This document shows positions 16,542-25,303 of a stretch of DNA of 64,000 nucleotides, piece by piece. Every line of letters starts with the position of its first letter. The first letter of the stretch is position 1. The notes below the pieces were generated by a model that had not been told where the DNA came from, searched no databases, and saw only the letters and a program-made list of their open reading frames with translations. Source of the DNA: CBDANO01 sp965197665 (lineage in GTDB: Bacteria; Chloroflexota; Dehalococcoidia; Lucifugimonadales; UBA3495); contig CBDANO010000004.1 of NCBI GenBank assembly GCA_965197665.1, positions 1 through 64,000 of the forward strand, read 5' to 3'. The position numbers were made by a program, and so were the translations under genes.

Positions 16542-19500
16542 CTATGCTCCTACGGCTTCCTTGCTCAGAGCCAAGACTTCCCTCAGGTCGTCGTTGGAGA
16601 GTTCCGTCAGCCAGCCCTCCCCGGCGCCGACGACTTTCTCGGCGACCTCCTTCTTGCGCTCGATCATCTCGTCGATCTTCTCTTCCAGCGTTCCCGGGCA
16701 GATGAACTTGTGGACCTGCACGTTTCGCGCTTGGCCGATGCGGAAGACCCGGTCGGTTGCCTGGTTCTCGACGGCGGGGTTCCACCACCGGTCGAAGTGG
16801 AAGACGTGGTTGGCCGAGGTGAGGTTCAATCCTGTACCGCCGGCCTTGAGAGACAGAATGAAGACCTGCGGCCCGTCGCCCTCATCCTGGAAGCGCTCCA
16901 CCATCCGGTCGCGCTGGCGCTTCGGCACGCCGCCGTGAAGGAACAGCGCCTCCCGGCCAAACATCTCCTGCACGTGGCGTCGAAGAATGTGGCCCATCTC
17001 CGCAAACTGGCTGAAGACCAACGCCCGGTCGCCGACCTCGACAACCTCCTCCAGCATCTCCATCAACCTCGACAGCTTGCCGGACCGGGCGGCAATGCCT
17101 GAGTTGTCGCCCAGAAACTGCGCCGGGTGGTTGCAGACCTGCTTGAGCTTGGAGAGCGTGCCCAGGACCAGCCCTCTCCGCTGGATACCCTCCGCCGACT
17201 CCAGCGTCTCTTCCGTCTCCTTGAGGACGGCGGCGTACAGAGAGGCCTGCTCCTTCGTCAGTGAACAGAAGACTTTCATCTCCAGCTTCTCCGGCAGATC
17301 GGAGATGACGGACCTGTCCGTCTTGAGCCTCCGTAGGATAAAAGGGCCGGTAACGCGCTTGAGGCGCTCCGCCGCGCTCGGGTCCCGCTCTGCCTGAATA
17401 GGCACGAAGAAGTTGCGCTTGAACTCACTCTGGGACCCCAGGAAACCAGGGTTCAAGAACTCCATGATCGACCACAGGTCGCCCACATTGTTCTCGACCG
17501 GCGTTCCGGTCAGGGCGATGCGGTAGTCGGCTTCCAGCAACCGTACGGCCCGCGCCTGCCTGGTCTCTGGGTTCTTGATGTTTTGGGCCTCGTCGAGCAC
17601 GACGCCGCTCCACGCCACCTCCCTGAAGAACTTGACGTCCCGCTGCAACAGTCCGTAGCTGGAGACGACGATGGCGTGCCTTCCTGCCTCCTTCTCGAAA
17701 GCCGCACCTCGTTTCCTGCCGGCGCCGTGATGCACCAGCACGGGAAGTCCAGGAGTGAAGCGGGCCGCCTCCTTCTGCCAGTTGTTCACCACAGAGGTTG
17801 GACAGACGAAAAGGACCGGCCGCTTGCCATTGGTCTGCCAATCGCGCTGGATTAGCGCCAGGGTCTGAATCGTCTTACCCAGGCCCATGTCATCGGCCAA
17901 GCATGCCCCCAGGCCCCATTGCCGCAGGAACGAAAGCCACGAATAGCCGCGGACCTGGTACGGCCGAAGCGTGCCCGAGAAGGCTTTCGGGGGCGCAAGC
18001 TCCTTGTACGCCGCCTGTCCATCCAGCTGCTTTAGCAGCTTTCCGATCCAGCCGGTGGCCTTGACGCCGTTGAAGTCGAATCCCTGCGGTGCGTCCTTGG
18101 CGCCGAGTGCCATCTGAATGATGTCTCGGAAGGTCGCCTTCTCAGCGCCCTTCTTCTTCCAGAAATCGATCGCCGCCTGAATCTCCGCGGCGTTCATCTC
18201 AACCCAATGACCGCGGACCTTGACCAGCGGCGCCTTCATCCGCGCAAGCGCCTCCAGCTCGCGGAGGGTGAGCTTCCGGTCTCCGAGGGCCACTTCCCAA
18301 TCGAACTGTACGATTGTCTCCAGCGACAGACCGCTCCCCCCCTGCATCTTCGGGCTCTTGACGTTGGCCTGGACGGCAAGCCGGACCTTGGTACCTTTGC
18401 GGGTCCACCAAGCCGGAAGCATGACGCCATAGCCCGCCTGCTCAAGAGCAATGGACTCTTCGGTCAGGAACTCATGAGCCTTGGCGGCGTCAAGTGGGTA
18501 CCCGGCGGGCTTTGCGTTCTCGAGACTGGCCGTGATGCGAGGGCAGATGCCGGAAGCCTGCCCCAGCGAGGAGAGCAAGAACTCCCGCACATTCGAGCCA
18601 TTTCGCTTTAGCGCGGAGATTTTGCGGCCTCCAGTTTTCCACGCCTCGTCAACCGGGATGAGAAGGCTCGGATCGTCGTGGGGTTGGAGCAGATAACGAA
18701 CGTACCATGCGTCACCGGAGGCTTTCTCACCTTCCTTCTCGGTTCTTGCGGTATCTTCCGGTTCTTCCAGGCGGAAGCAAAGGCGAAACGGGGAACCCTC
18801 TGAAACCGCAATCGACCGTCGCCATTCCCGGACCTCAGCGGCAAGCTGCGCGAGATCTGCCGCATCTCCCTCGACGACCCCGTCTATCGACCTCAAGGCG
18901 TGAAGCCAGGAGTCGTGCACGCTGTCAAAGGGAAGCTTGTTCTTGCGACGGCGGGCTGCCGGCGGAGATGCGTCAGAGGTTGCGGTGCGTACCAAGTGGT
19001 CTACCAGTGTGGCCACAAACTGCCTGAGCACTGCCGTGGAGGGCCGATGAGGGGGTGCAGTTACGCCGGGATCTGAGAGCGCCCGCGCGGCCGCAGGCAT
19101 GCGCCTGGCGAGTCCAGTAAGGCTTTCCGCGTCCGTCCCCATAAAGACAGGATCCCATGTCGCCCGGGAATCGTCCGCGTCGGTCGTAAAGCCCGGGAGA
19201 AACTTCTGCCGCGCCACCATCGATCCGGCAAAGCGGAGCACCTGCGCCCAGTACACCAGGTCTACACCGACGATCACTCCCGCCGCGAGCGTCCGCCTGC
19301 CTACGGACGCACACAGAAGCTCCACCGCCTCCGCCGTCGAAAGTCGATAGGCTGCGACGGCCCATGGCGCCAGTTTCGCCTTAGCACGCGATCCGGGCGG
19401 TTCGGCGATGAGAGCGCTGGAAGGGACGGGGCTGTCACCCCTGGTTGGCAGCCAGGCCGTCACATGGCAAGCTCGCCTTGCCGCCGGTTTGAGACCAAGC

Positions 19501-19679
19501 GCCGTGTCCCTTAGCGCCTCGGCTAGGGTATCGGCGCTGGCGCCAAACGGATACGGACTTGCATAGAGGGCCTTCGTCCTTCGCCGACGCCGCAAAGTAA
19601 GGCGAACACCGTCGTCCCTTGATTCTTCTCCCCAGAGAACCAGGGCTCCGTGAGACTCTCCTGCGTGAAGGGTTATCAT
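16542..19679 (-). CDS. SNF2-family ATP-dependent helicase/translocase
   Basis: Large Swi2/Snf2 ATPase (about 1045 residues). The first half is a family-specific N-terminal region. The motor has motif I CLADDMGLGKTIQTLALI (about residue 590), motif II VVLDEAQNIKN (about 694), motif III IALTGTPVENN, motif V SLKAGGTGLNLTSANHVFHF and motif VI ATDRVFRIGQ. It translocates on DNA; the usual role is uncertain (repair, transcription or defence). The ATG at 19679 is preceded by GGAG; a longer frame to 19760 has no ribosome-binding site. It is followed directly by the SWIM gene. Confidence 0.93.
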   Translation of the reverse strand: MITLHAGESHGALVLWGEESRDDGVRLTLRRRRRTKALYASPYPFGASADTLAEALRDTALGLKPAARRACHVTAWLPTRGDSPVPSSALIAEPPGSRAKAKLAPWAVAAYRLSTAEAVELLCASVGRRTLAAGVIVGVDLVYWAQVLRFAGSMVARQKFLPGFTTDADDSRATWDPVFMGTDAESLTGLARRMPAAARALSDPGVTAPPHRPSTAVLRQFVATLVDHLVRTATSDASPPAARRRKNKLPFDSVHDSWLHALRSIDGVVEGDAADLAQLAAEVREWRRSIAVSEGSPFRLCFRLEEPEDTARTEKEGEKASGDAWYVRYLLQPHDDPSLLIPVDEAWKTGGRKISALKRNGSNVREFLLSSLGQASGICPRITASLENAKPAGYPLDAAKAHEFLTEESIALEQAGYGVMLPAWWTRKGTKVRLAVQANVKSPKMQGGSGLSLETIVQFDWEVALGDRKLTLRELEALARMKAPLVKVRGHWVEMNAAEIQAAIDFWKKKGAEKATFRDIIQMALGAKDAPQGFDFNGVKATGWIGKLLKQLDGQAAYKELAPPKAFSGTLRPYQVRGYSWLSFLRQWGLGACLADDMGLGKTIQTLALIQRDWQTNGKRPVLFVCPTSVVNNWQKEAARFTPGLPVLVHHGAGRKRGAAFEKEAGRHAIVVSSYGLLQRDVKFFREVAWSGVVLDEAQNIKNPETRQARAVRLLEADYRIALTGTPVENNVGDLWSIMEFLNPGFLGSQSEFKRNFFVPIQAERDPSAAERLKRVTGPFILRRLKTDRSVISDLPEKLEMKVFCSLTKEQASLYAAVLKETEETLESAEGIQRRGLVLGTLSKLKQVCNHPAQFLGDNSGIAARSGKLSRLMEMLEEVVEVGDRALVFSQFAEMGHILRRHVQEMFGREALFLHGGVPKRQRDRMVERFQDEGDGPQVFILSLKAGGTGLNLTSANHVFHFDRWWNPAVENQATDRVFRIGQARNVQVHKFICPGTLEEKIDEMIERKKEVAEKVVGAGEGWLTELSNDDLREVLALSKEAVGA

Positions 19680-20016
19680 GTCCCGGCTCCTAGAACCAAT
19701 TCTCCGCCAATCACGTTCGTCGTTCAAGTACAGGGCACAACGCCTCCACCCGGTGGGCAAGGCGCTGATGGCGTTCCGTGGTTCGATGGGCCTAAGGAGA
19801 CTGTATTACGAAGCCTCGCTGCCGAGGAGGGCGACGCGGTGGGTCTTTCTTTCCCCTGGCCCCCTCCTCCTATACCATGTCATGCTGGCTCCTGAGGCCC
19901 GCTTCCCAGACCCCGGCGGGCGCGGCTTGGGCCTGGAGTGTACCCATTCTCTTCCTGGTGACAATCTATGATGGTGTCGTGTCAAGGCGAGTGGGAGTAT
20001 ATAATCAGGCCCTAGG

Positions 20017-22157
20017 ATGGCCGGCCAGGAACAGCTAGAGGGCGAAGTAGAGAGGCTCGTCTACAGCTCCGAAGAGTCGGGGTTCACCATCTGCCGCCTG
20101 CGGGTTCCCGGTCAGGACGACCTTGTGCCGGTGGTCGGACCGATGCCAGGAATTCAGCCTGGTGAAAGGTTGCTTCTCCGGGGCAGGTGGGTTAATCATT
20201 CCCGACACGGCTACCAGTTTCAGGTCAGCAGCTATCACTCCCTGCTTCCTGCAAACGCCAATGCCATACGCCGGTACCTGGCATCGCGTCTTGTCAAAGG
20301 GATCGGTCCGGTGCTGGCCGGGCGGCTGGTGGACTGCTTTGGCGAAGAAACCCTGAGGATCATCGAAGAGCAGCCCGAGCGCCTTACCGAAGCATCCGGC
20401 GTAGGGCCCCGCCGTGTATCGAGCATCCAGCAGGCGTGGGCGGAGCAGCGAGAGATACGCAACGTCATGCTGTTCCTCCAGGGCCACGGGGTCAGTGCCG
20501 CCTATGCCACCCGCATCTACAGGACGTACGGCCAGGATGCGGTGGGGATAGTCCAAGAGAACCCTTACCGTCTGGCGCAGGATGTCCGGGGGATCGGGTT
20601 CATCACCGCGGACAAGATCGCCCGGGAGATGGGGATCGACGAGCATTCACCCTACCGTGCCCAAGCAGCCCTCGAGCACCTGCTTCACGAGGAGGCCGAC
20701 GAGGGCCATGTTTTTGCCTGGATAGACGGGTTGACAGATTCATGCCGGCAGCAATTCGACCTGCCCCAGGAACTGCTTCTAGAAGCGGTAGACCGGTTGG
20801 AGGAAGCCGGTCGGATCATGCGGGAGGGCGAGGCAGTTCTTCCTCCGCGGCCTCTATGTCGCCGAGCGGGGGCGCCGCCGACGCCATCAAGGTCCTGCTG
20901 GCCAACCCAATGGGCCGGCGTGCCTTCGACCCGCCGGCGGCGGTCGCCTGGGCTAGCCGCTGGATAGGGGTCGCGCTAACCGATGACCAGAAGCAGGCTG
21001 TCCACGGTGCGGTGACCCGGAAGGTCTTCGTGGTGACGGGCGGACCGGGGACCGGCAAGACGACCATCCTGCGTGCTGTGCTGCTGGTCCTGACAGCCCT
21101 CGGTCAACGGGTTGTGCTGGCGGCGCCCACCGGGCGGGCAGCCAAACGGCTCAGTGAAGCCGCGGGACACGAAGCTCAGACCCTGCACCGGCTGCTGGAG
21201 TTCAAGCCGGGAGAAGGCTCTTTTGGCCGGAACGCAGAGCACCCCCTTGACGCCGATGCTGTGGTGGTCGACGAAACGTCGATGCTCGACATAGTGCTGT
21301 GCTACCGCCTCTTGCAGGCTGTGCCCCGCCATGCTTCTGTGCTCTTCGTGGGAGATGCTGACCAGCTGCCGTCCGTCGGGCCGGGGAAGGTCCTGGGGGA
21401 CGTCCTCAAATCCGGGGCGGTGCCCTCCGTTCGCCTTGAGCGGATCTTCCGGCAGGGGGACCGTAGCGGCATCTCCGATGCCGCCCACCGCATCAACCGG
21501 GGTCTGCTCCCCTCTCCGACAGCAGCCCGCTCGCCAGCGGACTTCTACATCGTGGATGTCGATGAACCCGAGGCTGCCGCCGACACCATCGTCAAGCTCT
21601 GCGGGGAACGGATCCCCGCCCGCTTCGGGTTGGACCCCATGAGGGATGTCCAGGTGCTGTGCCCAATGAACCGGGGGGCTGTGGGGGCCCACCAGCTCAA
21701 TGACCGGCTCAGGGAAGCTTTGAACCCCCACGGTGTCGAGGTCACGCGGTTCGGACGCACCTTTCGGACGGGCGACCCGGTGCTGCAGACGACCAACAAC
21801 TACGGCAAGGGGGTGTTCAACGGAGACCAAGGCAGGATCGAGGAGGTCGATGTCGAGGCAGAGCGGGTCAGGACGGTCTTCGACGGTACCCGATTGGACT
21901 ACGATTTCTCCGAGCTCGATGAGCTGCAACCCTCCTACTCGATGACCGTCCACCGGGCACAGGGAAATGAGTTTCCCGCAGTGGTGGTCCCAGTCTTGAT
22001 GCAACATTACCCGATGCTCCAGCGGAACCTGCTCTACACAGCGATTACCCGGGGGAGGAAGCTGGTAGTCCTGGTGGGAAGCCGACGGGCCCTAGCCATC
22101 GCGACAAAGAATGACAGCCCCGGGGGGCGAAACACCATGCTGCAAGCCCGGCTGTAA
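20017..22157 (+). pseudogene. recD2: RecD2-type SF1B DNA helicase, two apparent frameshifts
   Basis: 5'-3' DNA helicase of the RecD2/TraA type. The N-terminal OB and tandem HhH region (GIGPVLAGRLVDCFGEETLR, ASGVGPRR) is in one frame to about 20838. A short segment FLRGLYVAERG is in a second frame (20840-20872). From 20871 the third frame carries Walker A TGGPGTGKTTIL, VVDETSMLD, GDADQLPSVGPG, VHRAQGNEFPAVV and YTAITRGRKLVVL. Both shifts lie within 35 bases, one in CTTCCTCC and one at a five-G run, so sequencing or assembly error is as likely as true decay. With both repaired the protein would be about 713 residues, normal. Confidence 0.85.
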
Positions 22158-22472
22158 TGCATTGGCCCACGGAAAGGCCTTCACAAGGGAGCATGTAAGC
22201 CCACCTTCGTCCGTTCCATTGCCTGTAACTCTGTTCTGCTCATGCAGGATCGAACTACAGAGGCCTCATGAACTGTCCTCGTAGTCAGCAGGCTTCAAGT
22301 CCCACCACCCATGTGTACCTGAGTTTTTTGGTGTCGATTGGATAACTGATATCTCCCTGTCGGTTAGGCAATAGCGACGAAACGCTACGGTACTCTTGGG
22401 CAGTGGATTTGGATGGAACCGAGGTTCAATAGCGTTCACCTACTGCTAGGGTTCTATAACCACTCGTCAATA
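22158..22472. other. 315-bp stretch, no gene; includes short repeat 22390-22428
   Basis: No coding content is recognised. The segment 22390-22428 resembles 15436-15472. The remainder shows no promoter or RNA gene that I can support. Confidence 0.4.
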
Positions 22473-22512
22473 CAAACAAGTCAGTTAGATAGAAAAACAG
22501 GCTTGCTTAACG
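22473..22512 (+). repeat. 40-bp dispersed repeat (inverted partner at 59451-59490)
   Basis: CAAACAAGTCAGTTAGATAG followed by AAAAACAGGCTTGCTTAACG. The complement of 59451-59490 reads CAAACAGGTGGGTTGGATAG AAAAACAAGCTTGCTTAACG. Most bases match. The copy here directly precedes a MITE. Confidence 0.6.
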
Positions 22513-22520
22513 CGTCGTAT

Positions 22521-22787
22521 GAAGGTTCTTGATTTTGTCCAGTTTGGTGGGCCAGAGTGTACCGAATGCGAACTTTTCGGTGGGAGGTCCCAATATAGGG
22601 AGTCGGTCAGCCCGCCCCAGATAGGCCCCACAAGCCTCCGATCCACCGGATTGGAGGCTCCTCCATCCTTATCATAGGCGCCATAGCACTCCCCATCAAG
22701 CTGCATCGGACGCCCGATCGCCGCCGATAAGCCTACGGATACCGCGCTCGCTGAGGCCCCACCAAACTGGACAAATCGAGAGTCTTA
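22521..22787 (+). mobile_element. MITE with about 33-bp terminal inverted repeats
   Basis: The left end GAAGGTTCTTGATTTTGTCC AGTTTGGTGGGCC (22521-22553) is inverted at 22755-22787 (GGCCCCACCAAACTGGACAA ATCGAGAGTCTTA). The 267-bp element has no transposase. Inside, AGCCTCCGATCC-ACC-GGATTGGAGGCT (22633-22659) can form a 12-bp hairpin. A diverged partial copy is at 44143-44305 and a 5' fragment at 48433-48480. Confidence 0.75.
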
Positions 22788-22900
22788 GTGTTGCGGTTTC
22801 GAGTGGTGGTGTAGAAAGCGGCGCCTTTCGTGCATCTGCCTACCTTCCCGTCAGGCACCCCAATTGCTTTGGGGCCCCTTGAAGACCGCTAATTATACAC

Positions 22901-22928
22901 GTATACTTAGCTATAATATCGGTATACC
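22901..22928 (+). promoter_or_regulatory. Candidate promoter/operator of the antitoxin-toxin operon
   Basis: TATAAT at 22912-22917 lies between two self-complementary boxes, GTATAC (22901-22906) and GGTATACC (22921-22928), just upstream of the antitoxin start. Ribbon-helix-helix antitoxins usually autoregulate at such sites, so this is a plausible operator. No good -35 is seen. Confidence 0.4.
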
Positions 22929-22950
22929 AGATAGGGAGTGCCAAGCTACG

Positions 22951-23178
22951 ATGAAACAAAAACTTACCATCACCGTGGATGCCGAACTACTCCCGGTGGC
23001 CAAGCGGTATGCCCGCTCCCGCGGCGTGTCGCTTTCGTCGCTGGTCGAGCAGTCTCTCAAGGAAATGGCGGGGGAGAACACGCCATCTTTCGCCTCACGT
23101 TGGAGAGGCAAGTTTCGTGGTGCGGAGCATGAAGACGACCCGCGTTACGACGCACTGGCCAAGAAGTACCTCCAGTGA
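22951..23178 (+). CDS. Antitoxin of a type II TA pair (DUF6364/RHH-like)
   Basis: 75 residues. The N-terminus MKQKLTITVDAELLPVAKRY ARSRGVSLSSLVEQSL matches ribbon-helix-helix antitoxins: a short beta strand followed by two helices. The C-terminal tail (RGAEHEDDPRYDALAKKYLQ) would bind and inhibit the toxin. The stop overlaps the GTG start of the PIN gene by 4 bases. The ATG at 22951 is chosen because the family starts here; GGGAG lies upstream. Confidence 0.85.
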   Translation: MKQKLTITVDAELLPVAKRYARSRGVSLSSLVEQSLKEMAGENTPSFASRWRGKFRGAEHEDDPRYDALAKKYLQ

Positions 23179-23582
23179 TACTTCTGGACACCGACGTGCT
23201 CATAGACGTCGCCCTTGACAGGCGTCCGTACTCCGACTCGGCTTCGGAACTATTGGACCGGATCGAGCATGGCGCTGAGGCCGCATACATTGCATGGCAC
23301 TCCGTCTCCAACCTCTACTACGTGGTAGCTCCAGCCCTTGGAGGTGTGAGCGCTCGCGACTTCATCGTCGAGTTAAGTAGCTTTGTGGCGGTGGCTACGA
23401 CCGACACGGAGGGCATCCGCTATGCCGCCGAGTTGCCGATGGCGGACTTCGAAGACGCCATGCAAGTTGCAGCCGCCCGTGCATGCGGGGCCCGGCACAT
23501 AGTCACCAGGAACGTCAAGGACTACGAACGCTCTCCAATTCGCGCGGTCGATCCTCAAGAGGCGCTCAGTGGATTGTTCTGA
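23175..23582 (+). CDS. PIN-domain toxin (VapC-type ribonuclease)
   Basis: 135-residue PIN nuclease. Acidic metal-binding residues are visible in MILLDTDVLIDV (Asp near the N-terminus), in PMADFEDAMQ (middle) and in IVTRNVKDYERS (C-terminal). Such toxins cleave RNA, often tRNA, when the antitoxin is lost. The start is GTG 23175, coupled to the antitoxin stop (GTGA). Length and order (antitoxin first) are typical. Confidence 0.9.
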   Translation: MILLDTDVLIDVALDRRPYSDSASELLDRIEHGAEAAYIAWHSVSNLYYVVAPALGGVSARDFIVELSSFVAVATTDTEGIRYAAELPMADFEDAMQVAAARACGARHIVTRNVKDYERSPIRAVDPQEALSGLF

Positions 23583-23972
23583 TGCTTGGCGGCTCAATCC
23601 CGATCACACGGCGCATCCTATCAAGCCCATAGGTGGCGGATGGCTATGACATCACCTGCTGCCAGTCAAACACCCGCACGCTTTGAAGCCACATTCGGTC
23701 AAGGCCCCAGTTGGACGTCTCGGGCAGGTTCTTCAGCGACGGTATGGGAAACGTCGTTCTACCATCTAATGTGGGCTGACGGCGCAGCAAGCGATGTAAG
23801 GCCGCCAGGCCTATCCAGTCATCCTGCTGGCCCCTTCAGACGACGAATCTAAAGTCCGGGTCGCAGGGCCACAGGGTGCCCGGCCCGGAGTGCCCCCTAA
23901 CCCCTAACACGAGCGCCCTTCCGGGCCCAGCCCTATTGGAACAGATGGAAATCCTCATCGAAAAGAGCTGAC
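23583..23972. other. 390-bp stretch, possible coding relic on the minus strand
   Basis: No intact gene. The complement of about 23640-23750 reads LKNLPETSNWGLDRMWLQSV then RVFDWQQV, which looks like a relic of a coding gene but is too short to identify. The plus-strand frame across it is unconvincing. Confidence 0.3.
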
Positions 23973-25193
23973 GTGAAAGAGCGATTCTTCCTGGCAATGG
24001 TCATCGTTCTGGCGTTCGCGGCCTTCGCCGCCTGCGGGGACGACTCCGAAACGACGGAGCAGACGTCCGTCGTCACGGAGCCCGCTCCGGCAGTCGAACC
24101 AGCGCCATCCACCGCTCCATCCGGCACGGCGGTGACTTCAACGGACCCCACAACCAGCATCGATCCCGGCGTCACCGATTCCGGCGGCATCATCCTTGCC
24201 GACGGTTGTACGGCAGGCGGCACGTTGGACGGCGCTAAAACGGTCATTGCGTGCAACACCCAGGCCATGCAGCAGTATCAGAGCTTCTCCTTTGACGCAG
24301 CGTTCGATTTGCTGGCCGTCTTTTCTGTGGAAGGCGCGCCGGAGGGAGATGGGGAGGGCCTCATACGGCTGAGCGGCGGGGTTCTTCTGCCGGACAAGCT
24401 CCAGTACACCGTATCCCTGGGGCCCGCGGGGCAGACAATCGACACCAATGGCGTGACCATCGGAGCGGACAGCTACTTCCAAGACCCGGCATCCATGCAG
24501 TGGGTCAGGGACGCTCCTCCCGATGATGCGCTGTTGAGCGTTACGCAGATGGTCGGGCTGCTGTACCTGCCGAACGACGTCCCAACCACGCTGGGGGAGA
24601 CGGTGACCTTGGACGACGGGACCAAGGGCTACGTGCTCGTCACTGAACCTCCCGTCGAACAGAGCGGCGGCATGGACCTTCTGTCAGCCGGCAACCTCAC
24701 CCGTGTCGTGGGCGCCGATGACTTTCTGACCAGGGAGGTCCGGGTCTCCGTGGTGGGCCTAGGCGGTGAGGCAGGCGATGTCGTCACCATCCGCTACCAC
24801 GGTTTCGGGGAGCCGCTTTCGATAGAACCGCCTGAGAACTACATAGAGCTTCCGCCGGAGGCGCTCTCCAGCGGCGTCCAAGGGCCGGCCATGGTCTTGG
24901 GTCTCGCCCGCAACGGTGATGGCAACGTGGAGGTCACCTTCAGCAGGCCCGTGTTTGTTCAGGGCGAGATTGTGTTGTACGTCTTGGAGCCATCCACCGG
25001 AGGGTGGGAACTGCCACTGCTGAGTGGAAGCGGCACGGATACGCTCATCTTCAGCGCTGCCCCAGAGGGCAAGCCCGTGTTGATTGTTGGAGAGAGCCAG
25101 ATCGCCTGGATTGGCTTTGGCTCGGACGCGCAGCTAGCTGACGCAAACGGCGTTCGGGCGAACGACCTTTTCGACGCCTGGACGTATCAGTAG
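23973..25193 (+). CDS. Lipoprotein, LppX/LolA-like fold suspected
   Basis: Secreted lipoprotein. The signal peptide MKERFFLAMVIVLAFAAFAA is followed by the lipobox Cys and GDDSETTE, then a Pro/Thr linker. Residues about 95-290 (QSFSFDAAFDLLAVFSVEGA, GVTIGADSYFQDPASMQWV, DDFLTREVRV) follow the pattern of LppX/LprG-like lipid-binding lipoproteins. The last 110 residues form a separate beta-rich domain. The GTG start at 23973 places the signal peptide correctly. It is monocistronic and convergent with the PEP carboxylase. Confidence 0.7.
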   Translation: MKERFFLAMVIVLAFAAFAACGDDSETTEQTSVVTEPAPAVEPAPSTAPSGTAVTSTDPTTSIDPGVTDSGGIILADGCTAGGTLDGAKTVIACNTQAMQQYQSFSFDAAFDLLAVFSVEGAPEGDGEGLIRLSGGVLLPDKLQYTVSLGPAGQTIDTNGVTIGADSYFQDPASMQWVRDAPPDDALLSVTQMVGLLYLPNDVPTTLGETVTLDDGTKGYVLVTEPPVEQSGGMDLLSAGNLTRVVGADDFLTREVRVSVVGLGGEAGDVVTIRYHGFGEPLSIEPPENYIELPPEALSSGVQGPAMVLGLARNGDGNVEVTFSRPVFVQGEIVLYVLEPSTGGWELPLLSGSGTDTLIFSAAPEGKPVLIVGESQIAWIGFGSDAQLADANGVRANDLFDAWTYQ

Positions 25194-25303
25194 GAGCTTA
25201 GCATGTTGAACAGGCTACCTCCAAGCTAAGTTGGCGGACGGACTGTTGGTCGCCCAATCTGCAACCGATAGGGGCGATTTAGGCCAAAACGTTGGCAATT
25301 GTA

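Noticed and set aside
16476..17102. 208-aa plus-strand ORF opposite SNF2
   Set aside because: Entirely antisense to conserved SNF2 helicase motifs.
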